Below are positions 1 to 9,942 of a stretch of 64,000 nt of DNA, piece after piece. This DNA is from Primulina eburnea. Its lineage: Eukaryota; Streptophyta; Magnoliopsida; Lamiales; Gesneriaceae. Positions within the stretch are counted from its first letter, which is position 1; every line of letters starts with the position of its first letter. The stretch lies in the NCBI RefSeq assembly GCF_022965805.1, contig NC_133110.1:30004668-30068667 (forward strand), given 5' to 3'. A program made the position numbers and the translations under genes. Below the pieces are notes generated by a model, which did not search any database, was not told the origin of the DNA, and saw only the letters and a program-made list of their open reading frames with translations.

Positions 1-1
1 T

Positions 2-1162
2 TTTCCTAATCACGTTTATCATTTGAACAAAGCACTATATGGTCTCAAACAAGCCCCACGGGCTTGGTATGACACCCTCTCAAAATTTCTAACTGATCAT
101 GATTTTACTGTTGGATCAGTTGATAAGACTTTGTTTAAATTCTCGAAAAATGATCATATCTTACTTGTTCAAATTTACGTTGATGATATTATATTTGGGT
201 CAACTAACCCCAAATTATGCAAGAAATTTGCTAAGTTGATGCAGGAAAAGTTCGAGATGAGCATGATGGGTGAGCTGACATTTTTTCTTGGTTTGCAAGT
301 GAAACAACTGGATTCAGGAACATTTATTAGTCAAACCAAATACACCAAGGAATTGCTAAGAAAATTTGGCATGGAATCTTGTTCAGCAGCAAGAACTCCA
401 ATGAGTTCATCAATTAAATTAGACACTGATCAAGGGGGAATATCAGTGGAGACGACACTATACAGAGGATTAATAGGTTCTTTATTGTACCTAACTGCTA
501 GTCGCCCTGATATTCTGTTTGCTGTATGTATATGTGCAAGATTTCAAGCTAACCCCAAGCAATCACATTTTTCTGCGGCCAAACGTATTTTAAGATATCT
601 TAAAGGCACAGAAAATGTTGGTTTATGGTATTCAAAAGAATCATCTTTCAACTTAGTTGGCTATTCAGATGCAGATTATGCAGGATGCAAGCTTGATCGG
701 AAAAGTACAAGTGGATCATGTCAGTTTTTAGGAGACAGACTGATCTCTTGGTTCAGTAAGAAGCAAACATCTATAGCAACTTCCACAACTGAAGCAGAAT
801 ATCTTGCTGCTGGAAGCTGCTGCGCACAACTGCTTTGGATTCAGCAACAACTGAAAGATTATGATGTCGATGCAAAGGAGTCACCGATATTTTGTGACAA
901 CACAAGTACAATCGCTATAACATATAACCCAGTTCTTCATTCCAGAACCAAGCACATAGATGTCAGACATCACTTCATCAGGGATCATGCACTGAAGAAG
1001 AACATCAGATTGGAGCATGTTTCAACAGAACAGCAAGCAGCAGATATCTTCACAAAATCGCTACCAGAGGCTAAGTTTTCTTATTTTCGAATCATTCTTG
1101 GTTTTATTGATATATCTTCTATAACAGAATTAAATACAGAAAATAAGAACACAACAAATTAA
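2..1162 (+). CDS. pol: Copia pol C-terminus: reverse transcriptase end and RNase H
   Basis: The frame is open from base 2, so the protein enters from the left and no start is present. The early segment YGLKQAPRAWY (around residues 13-23) is the conserved Copia RT block before the palm. The catalytic YVDD follows at about residue 59. RNase H then shows YSDADYAG, the KSTSG block, TSIATSTTEAEY and the distal CDNTS and HIDVRHHFIRDH motifs. The chain ends shortly after ADIFTKSLP, which is where Copia polyproteins normally end, so this C-terminus is complete. No frameshift or stop is seen in the 386 codons present. It would copy element RNA to DNA inside cytoplasmic particles. The next ORF, on the opposite strand, ends only 13 bases away. 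Confidence 0.93.
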   Translation, partial: FPNHVYHLNKALYGLKQAPRAWYDTLSKFLTDHDFTVGSVDKTLFKFSKNDHILLVQIYVDDIIFGSTNPKLCKKFAKLMQEKFEMSMMGELTFFLGLQVKQLDSGTFISQTKYTKELLRKFGMESCSAARTPMSSSIKLDTDQGGISVETTLYRGLIGSLLYLTASRPDILFAVCICARFQANPKQSHFSAAKRILRYLKGTENVGLWYSKESSFNLVGYSDADYAGCKLDRKSTSGSCQFLGDRLISWFSKKQTSIATSTTEAEYLAAGSCCAQLLWIQQQLKDYDVDAKESPIFCDNTSTIAITYNPVLHSRTKHIDVRHHFIRDHALKKNIRLEHVSTEQQAADIFTKSLPEAKFSYFRIILGFIDISSITELNTENKNTTN

Positions 1163-1175
1163 GCACAATATTTTA

Positions 1176-1598
1176 TTAAGAATACCATCGTTCCCAATTT
1201 ACACCAGAAATCATAGATCCAACTGTATCTAGCCATTCTCTAACCCAATCATTCAACTCATAGATTCGAACTCTGGCAAATGCCCTAGACTTCGAAATCT
1301 TGTCAACAACATGCCACTCCTTCCACATCAGTGTCTCTAAAAGACATTTATCTTCTACCAAATCTCTAACATGGCTAATCTCAAAACGAGCAAGAAATTT
1401 TTGTGCTCTTCTTTCTTGAGCACGAGTAGGAATGACACCACTGTCACTCACATTCTTCAAATCTTGAATCTTCTCCCAGGTTGTCAACACCTTGTGAAAG
1501 ACATATTTCTCCATTTTTATTTTAATCTCAGCTAAACGATGGGCTGACTGTTCAGTCACATGAACATGAGTGCTACTGCCCGTATCAGAATCAGACAT
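1176..1598 (-). CDS. Antisense ORF 1 of element A (unknown function)
   Basis: A 140-codon ORF read toward pol, starting with a true ATG at 1598. I do not recognise a function. It is charged and probably mostly helical, with no signal peptide or membrane segment. Conserved-looking spots are WEKI near residue 41, a DSG around residue 52, FEIS near 72, LLETLMWKEW near 86 and a C-terminal WVREWLD. These same spacings occur in the neighbouring antisense ORF, so the two look like diverged paralogues. A TATA-like CCTATAAGTA lies about 40 bp upstream. Extra antisense ORFs between pol and the 3' LTR are known in some plant LTR lineages. Whether this one is translated is unknown. Confidence 0.6.
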   Translation of the reverse strand: MSDSDTGSSTHVHVTEQSAHRLAEIKIKMEKYVFHKVLTTWEKIQDLKNVSDSGVIPTRAQERRAQKFLARFEISHVRDLVEDKCLLETLMWKEWHVVDKISKSRAFARVRIYELNDWVREWLDTVGSMISGVNWERWYS

Positions 1599-1886
1599 AT
1601 TGAAAGTTTAACTGATAATATATTACATTGTGATCACTACTTATAGGAAAAATGAAGAAGCCGAAGCGTTTTAAGTCATTAAATATGTCTTTCCTATTTA
1701 CCAATGACTTTAAGTTATTAGTTAATAATTAATAACTTGTAACCAAATTATTAAAATTAATCCTTTATCAGTTTATCTATTTATCACAACTGATATCAGT
1801 TAGCGTTTAAGCGTTTATATCTCATACCAGATCATTGTGCTCAAAAACAAAATAAAAAGATACATTAATCAAAATAAATATTTCAT
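1599..1886. other. AT-rich spacer between the two antisense ORFs
   Basis: The spacer is AT-rich and holds the promoter-like region of antisense ORF 1. Several TCAGTT/AACTGA words occur, as elsewhere in element A. No ORF of note is seen on either strand. Confidence 0.5.
1638..1647 (-). promoter_or_regulatory. TATA box candidate of antisense ORF 1
   Basis: On the minus strand this reads CCTATAAGTA, about 40 bp upstream of the ATG at 1598. Antisense ORF 2 has CCTATAAATA about 50 bp upstream of its ATG. That places transcription starts just ahead of both ATGs. Sequence match only. Confidence 0.45.
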
Positions 1887-2285
1887 TTATCCATAAATAT
1901 TGGACAAGATTACATGATCATAAGTTTCTTGCACACTATTTATCCACATTCTCATCCAAACAGCTAGTGCTGAGGATGAAGTTTTGCAGAAATTATGAGA
2001 AGATGCGATGCTGTTAAGAGTCTCCAACTCCTTACGCTGCATCAACTCATAAAGGTGGCCCTCCTTGAAGGCATCCACCTCAGCAGAAATTTTTAAGTGC
2101 TTTCGCACTTCTCTTAACTGGGCCATCCGCCTAAAGGTGATGACCCTTCCTGAGTTGTACAAGAGCTCTAGCTCCAGTAACTCTTCCCAGTAGGGAAGAT
2201 TAGCATAGAAGATCTCGTCTTCTATCGCAGCTTTTTGTGCCTCAAGTGTAACTGGAACGACGCTTGAACTACTTGCTCCTGCCAT
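1887..2285 (-). CDS. Antisense ORF 2 of element A (paralogue-like, unknown function)
   Basis: A 132-codon ORF with a true ATG at 2285 after a purine-rich leader (AAGAAGAA). The N-terminus is Ala/Ser-rich. The body can be aligned by eye with antisense ORF 1: a shared WE pair, an SG turn, KIS, a D, L-x-EL, a KE pair and a WMRMW segment near the C-terminus where ORF 1 has WVREW. Identity is low, so this is an old duplication or a two-gene cassette. No catalytic motif is recognised. It is transcribed divergently from the env-like frame, with about 600 bp between the two starts. Confidence 0.6.
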   Translation of the reverse strand: MAGASSSSVVPVTLEAQKAAIEDEIFYANLPYWEELLELELLYNSGRVITFRRMAQLREVRKHLKISAEVDAFKEGHLYELMQRKELETLNSIASSHNFCKTSSSALAVWMRMWINSVQETYDHVILSNIYG

Positions 2286-2887
2286 TTCTTCTTAAAAGTT
2301 TTCTGCTGATACTTGTGACTAACTTTTCAGTCTTATTTATAGGCTAGGACAAGGAAAACGAAAGGACACTTCTCTCTGTGACGTTTGATATGCCAAGCAC
2401 TATACTCGTCTTTAATCATTACTGTCTATTGCCGTCATTTTTTTATGCATTTATTTAGGGGGAATGATGGTTTAAGAAATTAACTGAGGAGACAGTTGTT
2501 AGTGAATTCCTAACTGAAAAGAGTCAGTTTTTCCTAACTGATCGTTCAGTTGAAAATTCTACTAATCTTCTCATCAAAGTTAATAAATTAAACCTATTAT
2601 ATTCCAAATCATATGACGTGACTATCTGCTAAATCATGATGAATTTTAAGTTTACAACGTGTACACGTTTTTAACCGCTCAAAATTGCACACACATGGCA
2701 CGCGTACACTATTTTGAAAAACACAAATTACTTCGGACTGACACGTGTCCAAAAATTTGAATAGTCACAAACATATGTACAATTGCCCGCCTCATTTCAG
2801 TTTTACTTTTTGATTATTCACGAACTGCTGAAAGAAAGAACATATATCTTCTCTAAATTTCTCTTTCAGCAAATTACTCAGTACGAA
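2286..2887. promoter_or_regulatory. Divergent intergenic region with ACGT-core sites
   Basis: The region separates the minus-strand antisense ORF 2 from the plus-strand env-like frame. It contains a minus-strand TATA-like box at 2333-2342. A 14-bp perfect palindrome, AACGTGTACACGTT, lies at 2656-2669, and ACACGTGTCC containing a G-box (CACGTG) lies at 2741-2750. A weak plus-strand TATAT sits at about 2843. A pyrimidine-rich tract ending in CAG at 2869 could be a 3' splice site ahead of the env-like ATG at 2888. A purine tract AGGGGGAA at 2457-2464 resembles the 3' PPT core. Confidence 0.5.
2333..2342 (-). promoter_or_regulatory. TATA box candidate of antisense ORF 2
   Basis: The minus strand reads CTATAAATAA, a near-ideal plant TATA box, about 50 bp upstream of the ATG at 2285. 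Confidence 0.55.
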
Positions 2888-5467
2888 ATGACAACTCAGA
2901 TTCCCGCTTACATGCTTAATGCTATGACAATCAATTTTGGATCAATTTTATCTTTCGGAGATGAAGAGGTCAAAAAGGTGTTTCAAAAACTCGAAAATGC
3001 TGGTCTGAGAAAATTTCTGGGACAATCATCGCAGGATATATATCCAAAAGAACTTCAAGATTTCTATTCCTCTGGCAAAGTTGACTCAGAAGGTGTCATA
3101 AATTCTACTGTCAATAATCAGTCGCTGACTATATCTGAAGATTCTTTTGGAGAATTATTTTCTTTACCTTGTGAGGGATTAGCACAACTGACGGATGTCA
3201 AAGCATCTGATATTGATGAAATACAAATACTTTTATCTGCTGATGGACGGAAAATTAAAGTTTCCGATCCTAAGAAGGAACTGAAACATGAAATTCAGTT
3301 GCTTGCTGATATAATTGCTAAAGGGCTCTTAGCAAAAGCAGGATCATTTGCTGCTCTTACATTGGAAAAGTTTCAAGCTATTACCGCTATTATGACTGAT
3401 CAAAAATTCAACTGGAAACGGATCATCTTCAACATACTGAAGAATATGTTTTTATCGTCAAAACAATCCAAGGGTTTTGCCGTACAAATCAGTTATCTTT
3501 TAAAAATAAGAGGTTTAGTGGATGCTGATTCTGAAAGATTATCGAAATTCAAGGTGTTCAATGCAAAGAATACCATGCCACCAAAAATCACCATGGATAT
3601 TTCTCCTGCCAAATTCGTCAAAGATTAAGAAGGAGATTGGAATTGATCAGGCGACTACAAAATCAGAAAAGAAAGTCAAAAATCTACCTCCACGGAAGAT
3701 CACTAAAAGAAAATTGATTCTGAGTACAACTGATTCAGAGAGAACCCCATCACCTCAGATTGTCAAGAGAACAAGAACTCAAAGAGTGAGGTCAGTTGCT
3801 GAAGTCACCATTGTTCCTGATCAGTCAATGACCACAGAGAGTCAGCAACCGATAGAAGCTGTTCCCTTGAACATCATTCCACCTGATGATTCAGCTAGCA
3901 CAAAGAGGGAATCAGTTAGGACCAAAGCTCCCTTAACTCAGATATCTCGACCAATTGGTGTCGCACCTGCACGCCCGAAAGGCATCAAGTTTGTAGAAGT
4001 GGTGGATTCAACTCGAACTGGATTAGAAATTCCACACCTCATGAGTTTTGACAAAGGAAAAGGGAAGATGATTGAAAAATCCCGACCAACAAATCCGATT
4101 CAGACCCACATTGACCTTGTTTGGGCAAAGGTTAATGATTTTGCAGCTTCAAAAATCCAAGTCTATGATGATTGGAAGGCCTACCGAACTGAAATTTTTG
4201 CCAAGAAACTGAAGAACAAATCTCAACTGAATAAATTTATTAAACTGGAAGATTATGTTCTGAAGACAGTGAAAGCAGCCTCCATTACTTTCGCTATGCA
4301 AAGGAAAAACTACTTATTTGATCAAGCAAATTGAAGAACAACTATATTCCCACAAATCCAACTGCCTATGCTGATCAAGCAGTGATCACTCAACTAGATT
4401 CTGATCTGGTTGGGTTGCTATCTCAGATAAAATTTTGGGAAATGAATCAGGAATTAGTTATTCATCAAGGAAACTCAGACACTGATGATGAAAACGAAGA
4501 TGACGAATCACTTACTGAACAGCAGCAACCATCGTCTGAACTGGCCCTTGTTACAACTGACGTACCAATTATAGAAAAACTTCCATCACCTCCGACTGAA
4601 CAACAACTATACACCGAAGCTGAGCTTTCCTTTGCTCCCATTGACGAGATCATTTCAGTAATCGTTCAGGATTCTCACTTGAATAAATCTACACATGATA
4701 AAATTGATCATCCAGTTGATCAAACTGATGAAGAGATCCCTATCTCTGCAAAAGAACCAATTCAGCAAGCTTCATCTGCTGACATGAATACTCCAACGGA
4801 AAACCCTCATGCTTGTCAAGATCCTCCGATACAAGAACCAGTGCTCAATTCTCCATCTGCTATTCTTCAAACCAGTCTTTCTACTGAACAGAATTCATCT
4901 CCTCCACTTACAGTTCAAGGAGAAATAATTGAAACTGATGTTTCAATTCAAAATGTTGATGATCCAGTCTCAACTGATCACACACTAGTCGTTTCTGAAC
5001 AAATCACCAAAGAAACAGGATCATCCTATCAATCTCCTCCTCAAAATGCTTCAGATATTGATCTTATTCTGGAAGAAGTCCAGCATTTACACAATAATAT
5101 GGAGCAAATGATCTCTGCTATCTCTAAAATTCAGAACACCCAATTATCTCATACTCTAAAATTTGATCATCTAAATGAGTCCAACTTAGAGAAAATGAAT
5201 GCTCTTAGAGTCAAAATGGACTCTCTTGTCACAACTATGGATCAAACAAAGAAGGGGTTACTCGATTCCTTATCTACAGATCAAAATGTAAACAGTCAAC
5301 GATTTCAGCGACTGGAAACCTTTGTTTCAAAGCAAATGGAGTTACTACAGATCTCCTTCAACACTGTTACTTCAAGCATCACACCAGACATCAAAATTCT
5401 CTCCCTTCACGTTCAAAAGCTAACGGACAAAATGGAGGTATTTGACAAAAAGGGGGAAAACAGCTAA
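2888..5467 (+). pseudogene. Env-like / post-pol ORF of element A, two compensating frameshifts
   Basis: The coding signal starts at ATG 2888 (MTTQIPAYMLNAM...) and runs in frame 2 to about 3625. It continues in frame 3 to 4334, then returns to frame 2 until the stop at 5467. Total is about 860 codons. The first about 240 residues form a globular domain like one I remember from Lamiales Sirevirus proteins (FGSILSF, FLGQ, ELPxEGL-type spacing). The middle is basic and then Ser/Pro/Gln-rich and acidic (DTDDENEDDE). The last about 150 residues have heptad-like spacing that suggests a coiled coil, as reported for Sirevirus env-like proteins. I see no clear signal peptide or transmembrane helix, so an envelope role is not shown. 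The two shifts restore each other's frame, so an assembly error or a decaying gene are both possible. Confidence 0.65.
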
Positions 5468-5630
5468 AGAATTATCAGAATTTATCAGATTATTATCAAC
5501 TGATGTTATTTTCTTCAACTGATGTTATTCTCTCAGAATTTATAAGGAATTCTGTTATCTTATGATTCAGTCGCACAATCCATTATTAACAAAGAGCTGA
5601 GTCAAATCTCTTGGTTTTGTCAAACACCAT
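5468..5630. other. 3' untranslated stretch before the LTR of A
   Basis: Non-coding sequence with repeated CAACTGATGTTAT words. Together with AAAAAGGGGGAAAA at 5447-5460 and the tract at 5631 it makes a double polypurine region. Multiple polypurine tracts upstream of the 3' LTR have been described for Sireviruses. Confidence 0.5.
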
Positions 5631-5642
5631 AAAGGGGGAAAT
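5631..5642 (+). other. Polypurine tract of element A
   Basis: AAAGGGGGAAAT abuts the 3' LTR start TGTTGG. It primes plus-strand DNA synthesis in LTR elements. Confidence 0.8.
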
Positions 5643-6623
5643 TGTTGGAAACTGAATTCTGGAGTTTGACAAAACATAAACCAATCAACTAAATCAACTA
5701 ATACATGAAAGCATATTCGGCAGCTGAACATTCAACTAAAATCAGTTGACACAAACTGATCAGTTGAGAACTGATCAGTAAAACATTCAGCCGAATATAT
5801 TAAAGCTTCTCGACTGAAGATACCTTGGGAAAGATCATTCAAACAGACAAAAAGACATATCAGACAGCAACTGAATGTGGAAAGCCGCACTGCATAGAAC
5901 AATGTGTTTCGGCTATCAAGATTTATACGCCGTCTTGCAATAAATGATGAAGCAGGCAATCAAGAACATTGTCCAAGAAATAATAAAGTGGCAATCAACG
6001 GATACGAGAATTCAAAATTACCGTTGGAAGAGAAGTCTATAAATATGACTAAAGAGCAGTTGACAATGACGATCATTGACCAATCTTAAACTTGCCATTA
6101 CTCTGTCAAAAATCTCTGCTCACTCATATCAGATCTATTCGTAGCAATCAAGGCTACACATTGAGCAAATTAGCACTGTGAAATATTGAAAATTCAATTA
6201 AGTGCTAAGTTCAGTTACTTACAAAGATCATTGTATTATACTAAGAGTTTCAGTTCAGGCAATAGATAAGTCCTAACTGAAGTGGGTCTGTACAAGCGTT
6301 GTACTCGATCAAAGTCTTTTAGTAAATATCCTATCTTTGAGATAGAAGGGGTGACGTAGGAGTTATTCAATTCTCCGAACATCCATAAACATACCGTGTT
6401 ACCTTTACTTCAGCTTTTCATTTTCAGTTAGATATTCTATCTATCAAACAGTTTATTTTCCGCAACTGCTTATTCAGTTTAACTGGTTGATATTGACTGA
6501 CGGGATACTTAGTTCAGTTTGTAACAAGACTGAACTATCTTTTTCGAAAAACATTTAAATTCCTATTAGTGTTTATTCAACCCCCCCTTCTAAACACTAA
6601 TTAGCCAATAACCGATCCTAACA
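5643..6623 (+). repeat. 3' LTR of element A (981 bp)
   Basis: It begins TGTTGGAA after the polypurine tract and ends CCTAACA where C LTR sequence resumes with ACAAG. TG...CA ends are present. The U3 part contains the palindrome AACTGATCAGTT at 5754-5765 and a second, one-mismatch copy at 5769-5780. The TATA box is at 6038-6045. A run of seven C at 6580-6588 lies near the end. Confidence 0.85.
6038..6045 (+). promoter_or_regulatory. TATA box in the LTR of A
   Basis: TATAAATA about 400 bp into the LTR, the only strong TATA match there. It would drive the genomic RNA from the 5' copy. Confidence 0.6.
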
Positions 6624-7860
6624 ACAAGCTATGTAAAACCCCTCAAGTTTTGCACTAGAAAAACTTAAGGATTTTTCAAAGAGAAGATTTTATTCTCCAA
6701 GAATGAAGAACAAAACAAGAAGAAAAATGGAGAGAATTTTGAGAGCAAATTTCGGCCAAGACAAGTGAGTGAATGAGGGAGTGTAGTCTAGACTTGGGTG
6801 TGGGAAAAGTGAAAAAGTTGATCCCCATGCCATGCATTATGTCATGTATATAATATGGTTTTTAACACATTAAAAACCATAGACTAAATTTTAATTATCT
6901 CAAACATTTTTGAGATTAATTAAATACTACTTGAATTTATTCAAGTCCCACTAGTTAAATAATTATTTTAATTGAGCTCTACAAGACTCAATATTATTAA
7001 TTCAACACTTGAATTATTTTTAATTATTTGGACTCTACTACGTCCACTAGTGTTTAATTAATTCAACACTTGAATTAATTTAATTTAGTCTCCAATAATG
7101 TTTATGAAAATCACAATTTTCAACTACATTATTTACTAGGCCAAATTTTAATCTTAGGAACACTTCCATAAATTAAAATTTATATTTCTCTCTTAGAAGT
7201 CATACTTCTATTTTTCTTAACGCTTATAAACACATTTATAAGCCGTTCAACACATTGAACTATTTTACTTCTCATCGGGATTTACAAAGCCAGTACTTGT
7301 GTGGCCCTCAATGGTTCATTGATACGACTAGCCGTGGGTTCACATCTCCATGTGATTCGGACTAAACATGTCCTTATTCAAGCATACCCCTATTGCTCCA
7401 TTCTTACTTGTCAACTCCTTGATAGTAAGAACGTCAGAACTCAAGTCTGATAGTACCCAACCAATCACGTTAAACGCCTAGCAGCATCGCTTACGTGATT
7501 CCCTAGGTATCACATGATAGTGCCTGCAAGAACCATTCAATTATGGTTAGCATACAGTACGGTCCCTTCAACTCATATATCCCGACCGATTCGACAACTA
7601 TTGGTTTATCGAGAGTTGTCAATGAAACGATACTATGTGTCATGTTGTGGTTGCATCGATGGTGTAATCTATGAAACCCCTTTCATAATTACCACCATAT
7701 TCTGATCAGAGATTTCAACCCATACATACATGAAAAACACATAGGATATCCATACCCGTAGGTAAGCGGTGAATCCCCGGCTACAATGCATCGACTCCTA
7801 TGTGTTTCGCCGTAACACCCAACCTTGCCTCCTGATGACCCCATAAGAGTCGGTAAACAA
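6624..7860 (-). repeat. 3' LTR of C, middle part between A and B
   Basis: It matches the intact copy at 39946-41236, in the same orientation. One internal difference is a loss of about 55 bp near 6840 relative to 40163-40217. ACAAG at 6624-6628 is the target duplicate of A, and AACAA at 7856-7860 is the left target duplicate of B. Confidence 0.85.
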
Positions 7861-9928
7861 TGTTAGAGTAGGTGGACGTCGAGCCAAGTGTTGGCCGACT
7901 GTTCACGATGAAACTCTTTGTATAAACGATCTTTATTTTAATAATATTTGAATTTATTAATTTGGCGCATCTTTATCTTTATACCCATGCTAGTTGCATA
8001 GATAAAGTCCTTGAATATACAAATAGTAGAAAGAATATGAGATGCTCATATGATGAGTATCATGAAACTCATATTTGGAATACTGTATATTCTAAACCGT
8101 TCCTAGTCGATTCAGCCGCCACTAAGAAGGATATAGGCCGCTCGAGTTAGAGACTAGTATCTGCGATGTGAGTACCATGTTTCATTGGTAGGGGACATTG
8201 TGATGTCCGAGCATGCAGATAGGTGCTCCTTGTAGAGTGCACTGAACAACCCTCCATAAAAGGACTTTCCAAGTGGTTCTCACTTATCGAGTGGAAAAGT
8301 CCTGGTTTATGGTTGTACAGAATTAGTCCTTATGACCCGGGACAACATTGAGACTCTATGTGCTAGCATTTCACTTTGACTTGTTTACCGACTCTTATGG
8401 GGTCATTAGGTGGCAAGGTTGGGTGTTACGGCGAAACATATAGGAGTCGATGCATTGTAGTCGGGGATTCACCGCTTACCTACGGCTATGGATATCCTAT
8501 GTGTTTATCATGTATGTGTGGGTTGAAATCTCTGATCAGAGTATGGTGGTAATTATGAAAGGGGTTTCATAGATTACACCATCGATGCAACCACGACATG
8601 ACACATAGTATCGATTCATTGACAACTCTCGATAAACCAATAGTTGTCGAATCGGTCGGGATATATGAGTTGAAGGGACCGTATTGTACGCTAACCATAA
8701 TTGAATGGTTCTTGCAGGCACTATCATGTGATACCTAGGGAATCACGTAAGCGATGCTGCTAGGCGTTTAACGTGATTGGTTGGGTACTATCAGACTTGA
8801 GTTCTGACGTTCTTACTATCAAGGAGTTGATAAGTAAGAATGGAGCAATTGGGGTATGCTCATATAAGGACATGTTTAGTCCGAATCACATAGAGATGTG
8901 AACCCACGGCTAGTTGTATCAATGAACCATTGAGGGCCACACAAGTACTTGCTTTGTAAATCCCGAGGAGAAGTAAAATAGTTCAATGTGTTGAACGGCT
9001 TATAAATGTGTTTATAAGCGTAAAGAAAATTAGAAGTATGACTTCTATGAGAGAAATATAAATTTTAATTTTTGGAAGTGTTCCTAAGATTAAAATTTGG
9101 CCAAGTAAATAATGTAGTTGAAAATTGTGATTTTCATAAACATTATTGAGGACTAAATTAAATTAATTCAAGTGTTGAATTAATTAAACACTAGTGGACC
9201 TAGTAGAGTCTAAATAATTAAATTAATTCAAGTGTTGAATTAATTAAATAATATTGAGTCTTGTAGAGCTCAATTTAAATAATTATTTAACTAGTGGGAC
9301 TTGAGTAATATCAAGTAGTATTTAATTTATCTCAAATGTGTTTGAGATAATTAAAATTTAGTCTATGGTTTTTAATGTGTTAAAAACTATATTATATGCA
9401 TGTCATTCTAGGGTTTGCATGCTTTGGGGAGGTGAAGGGTTGGAGACTAGGCATGCAACTTTTTGTTGTTTTTGAGAGTTGCTTTTCTCACTACCTAGAC
9501 TCAACTTCTCTCCCTCATTCACTACACACCTTGGCCGAAAACTTAAGGGATTTTTCTCTCAATTTTTCTTTCTTTTGTTCTTCATTTTCTTGGAGAAAAA
9601 TTCTTCTCTTTGATAAATCCTTGAGTTTTTCTAGTGCAAAACTTAAGGGGATTTACATAGCCAAGTGGTGGGCCTTATTCTTGAAGGGGAAAAGAAGGAG
9701 CTTGTAGATTTCTCTACCAAAACAAGAGCTTTGTTATTTTAAACAAAGTTGGAGCCATTTCATCAACTCTAAGGAGTTGATAGGTAAATTTCTAAAAACA
9801 TCCTATGTATGTTTTGTTTTTGTAAATATTGCACAAAACCATTTTTCATGGGGGCCGAAATTTTGCTCTTAAAATTTTAATTTTTCGCTTCCGTTGCGTT
9901 TCCGGCCTCCGTAACCGGTCCGCTTTCA
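7861..9928 (+). repeat. 5' LTR of B (2,068 bp)
   Basis: It starts TGTTAGAGTAGG, ends CCGCTTTCA and is followed by AG and the PBS. It contains a 103-codon ORF (9396-9707) repeated in the 3' LTR, which I do not consider a gene. A splice-donor-like AG|GTAAAT occurs at 9784, also conserved in C. An AT-rich TATA candidate lies near 9386-9397. Confidence 0.93.
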
Positions 9929-9930
9929 AG

Positions 9931-9942
9931 TGGTATCAGAGC
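9931..9942 (+). other. Primer binding site of B
   Basis: TGGTATCAGAGC, complementary to the 3' end of plant initiator tRNA-Met, two bases after the LTR. Confidence 0.9.

Larger units (their letters stand above)
1..6623 (+). mobile_element. Element A: Sirevirus-type Copia LTR retrotransposon, 3' half
   Basis: Order seen: RT/RNase H end of pol, two antisense ORFs, a sense env-like reading frame, a polypurine tract and a 981-bp 3' LTR starting TGTTGGAA and ending CCTAACA. A long extra region between pol and the 3' LTR is typical of the SIRE/Maximus lineage. The 5' LTR, gag and most of pol lie left of the window. The right flank is ACAAG followed by C LTR sequence. The uninterrupted C LTR at 39941-39960 reads through this point, so A inserted into a C LTR. 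Lineage is inferred from architecture and from the RT motif order. Confidence 0.85.

Noticed and set aside
2888..5467. Endogenous virus envelope
   Set aside because: No convincing signal peptide, cleavage site or transmembrane helix. Env-like is kept only as the customary name for this Sirevirus region.
7514..8150. Recurring 60-65 codon ORFs (7514-7705, 7962-8150, 15801-15989, 18002-18190, 40891-41082, 49635-49823)
   Set aside because: They recur only because the same LTR region recurs. They include plus and minus readings of one sequence and show no protein-like conservation.
9396..9707. 103-codon ORF in both LTRs of B
   Set aside because: Identical copies follow from young LTRs. The C LTR has no matching open frame that I could see, and composition is that of AT-rich non-coding DNA.
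9931..9942. PBS matches as tRNA genes
   Set aside because: Only 12 nt complementary to the tRNA 3' end, with no cloverleaf around them.
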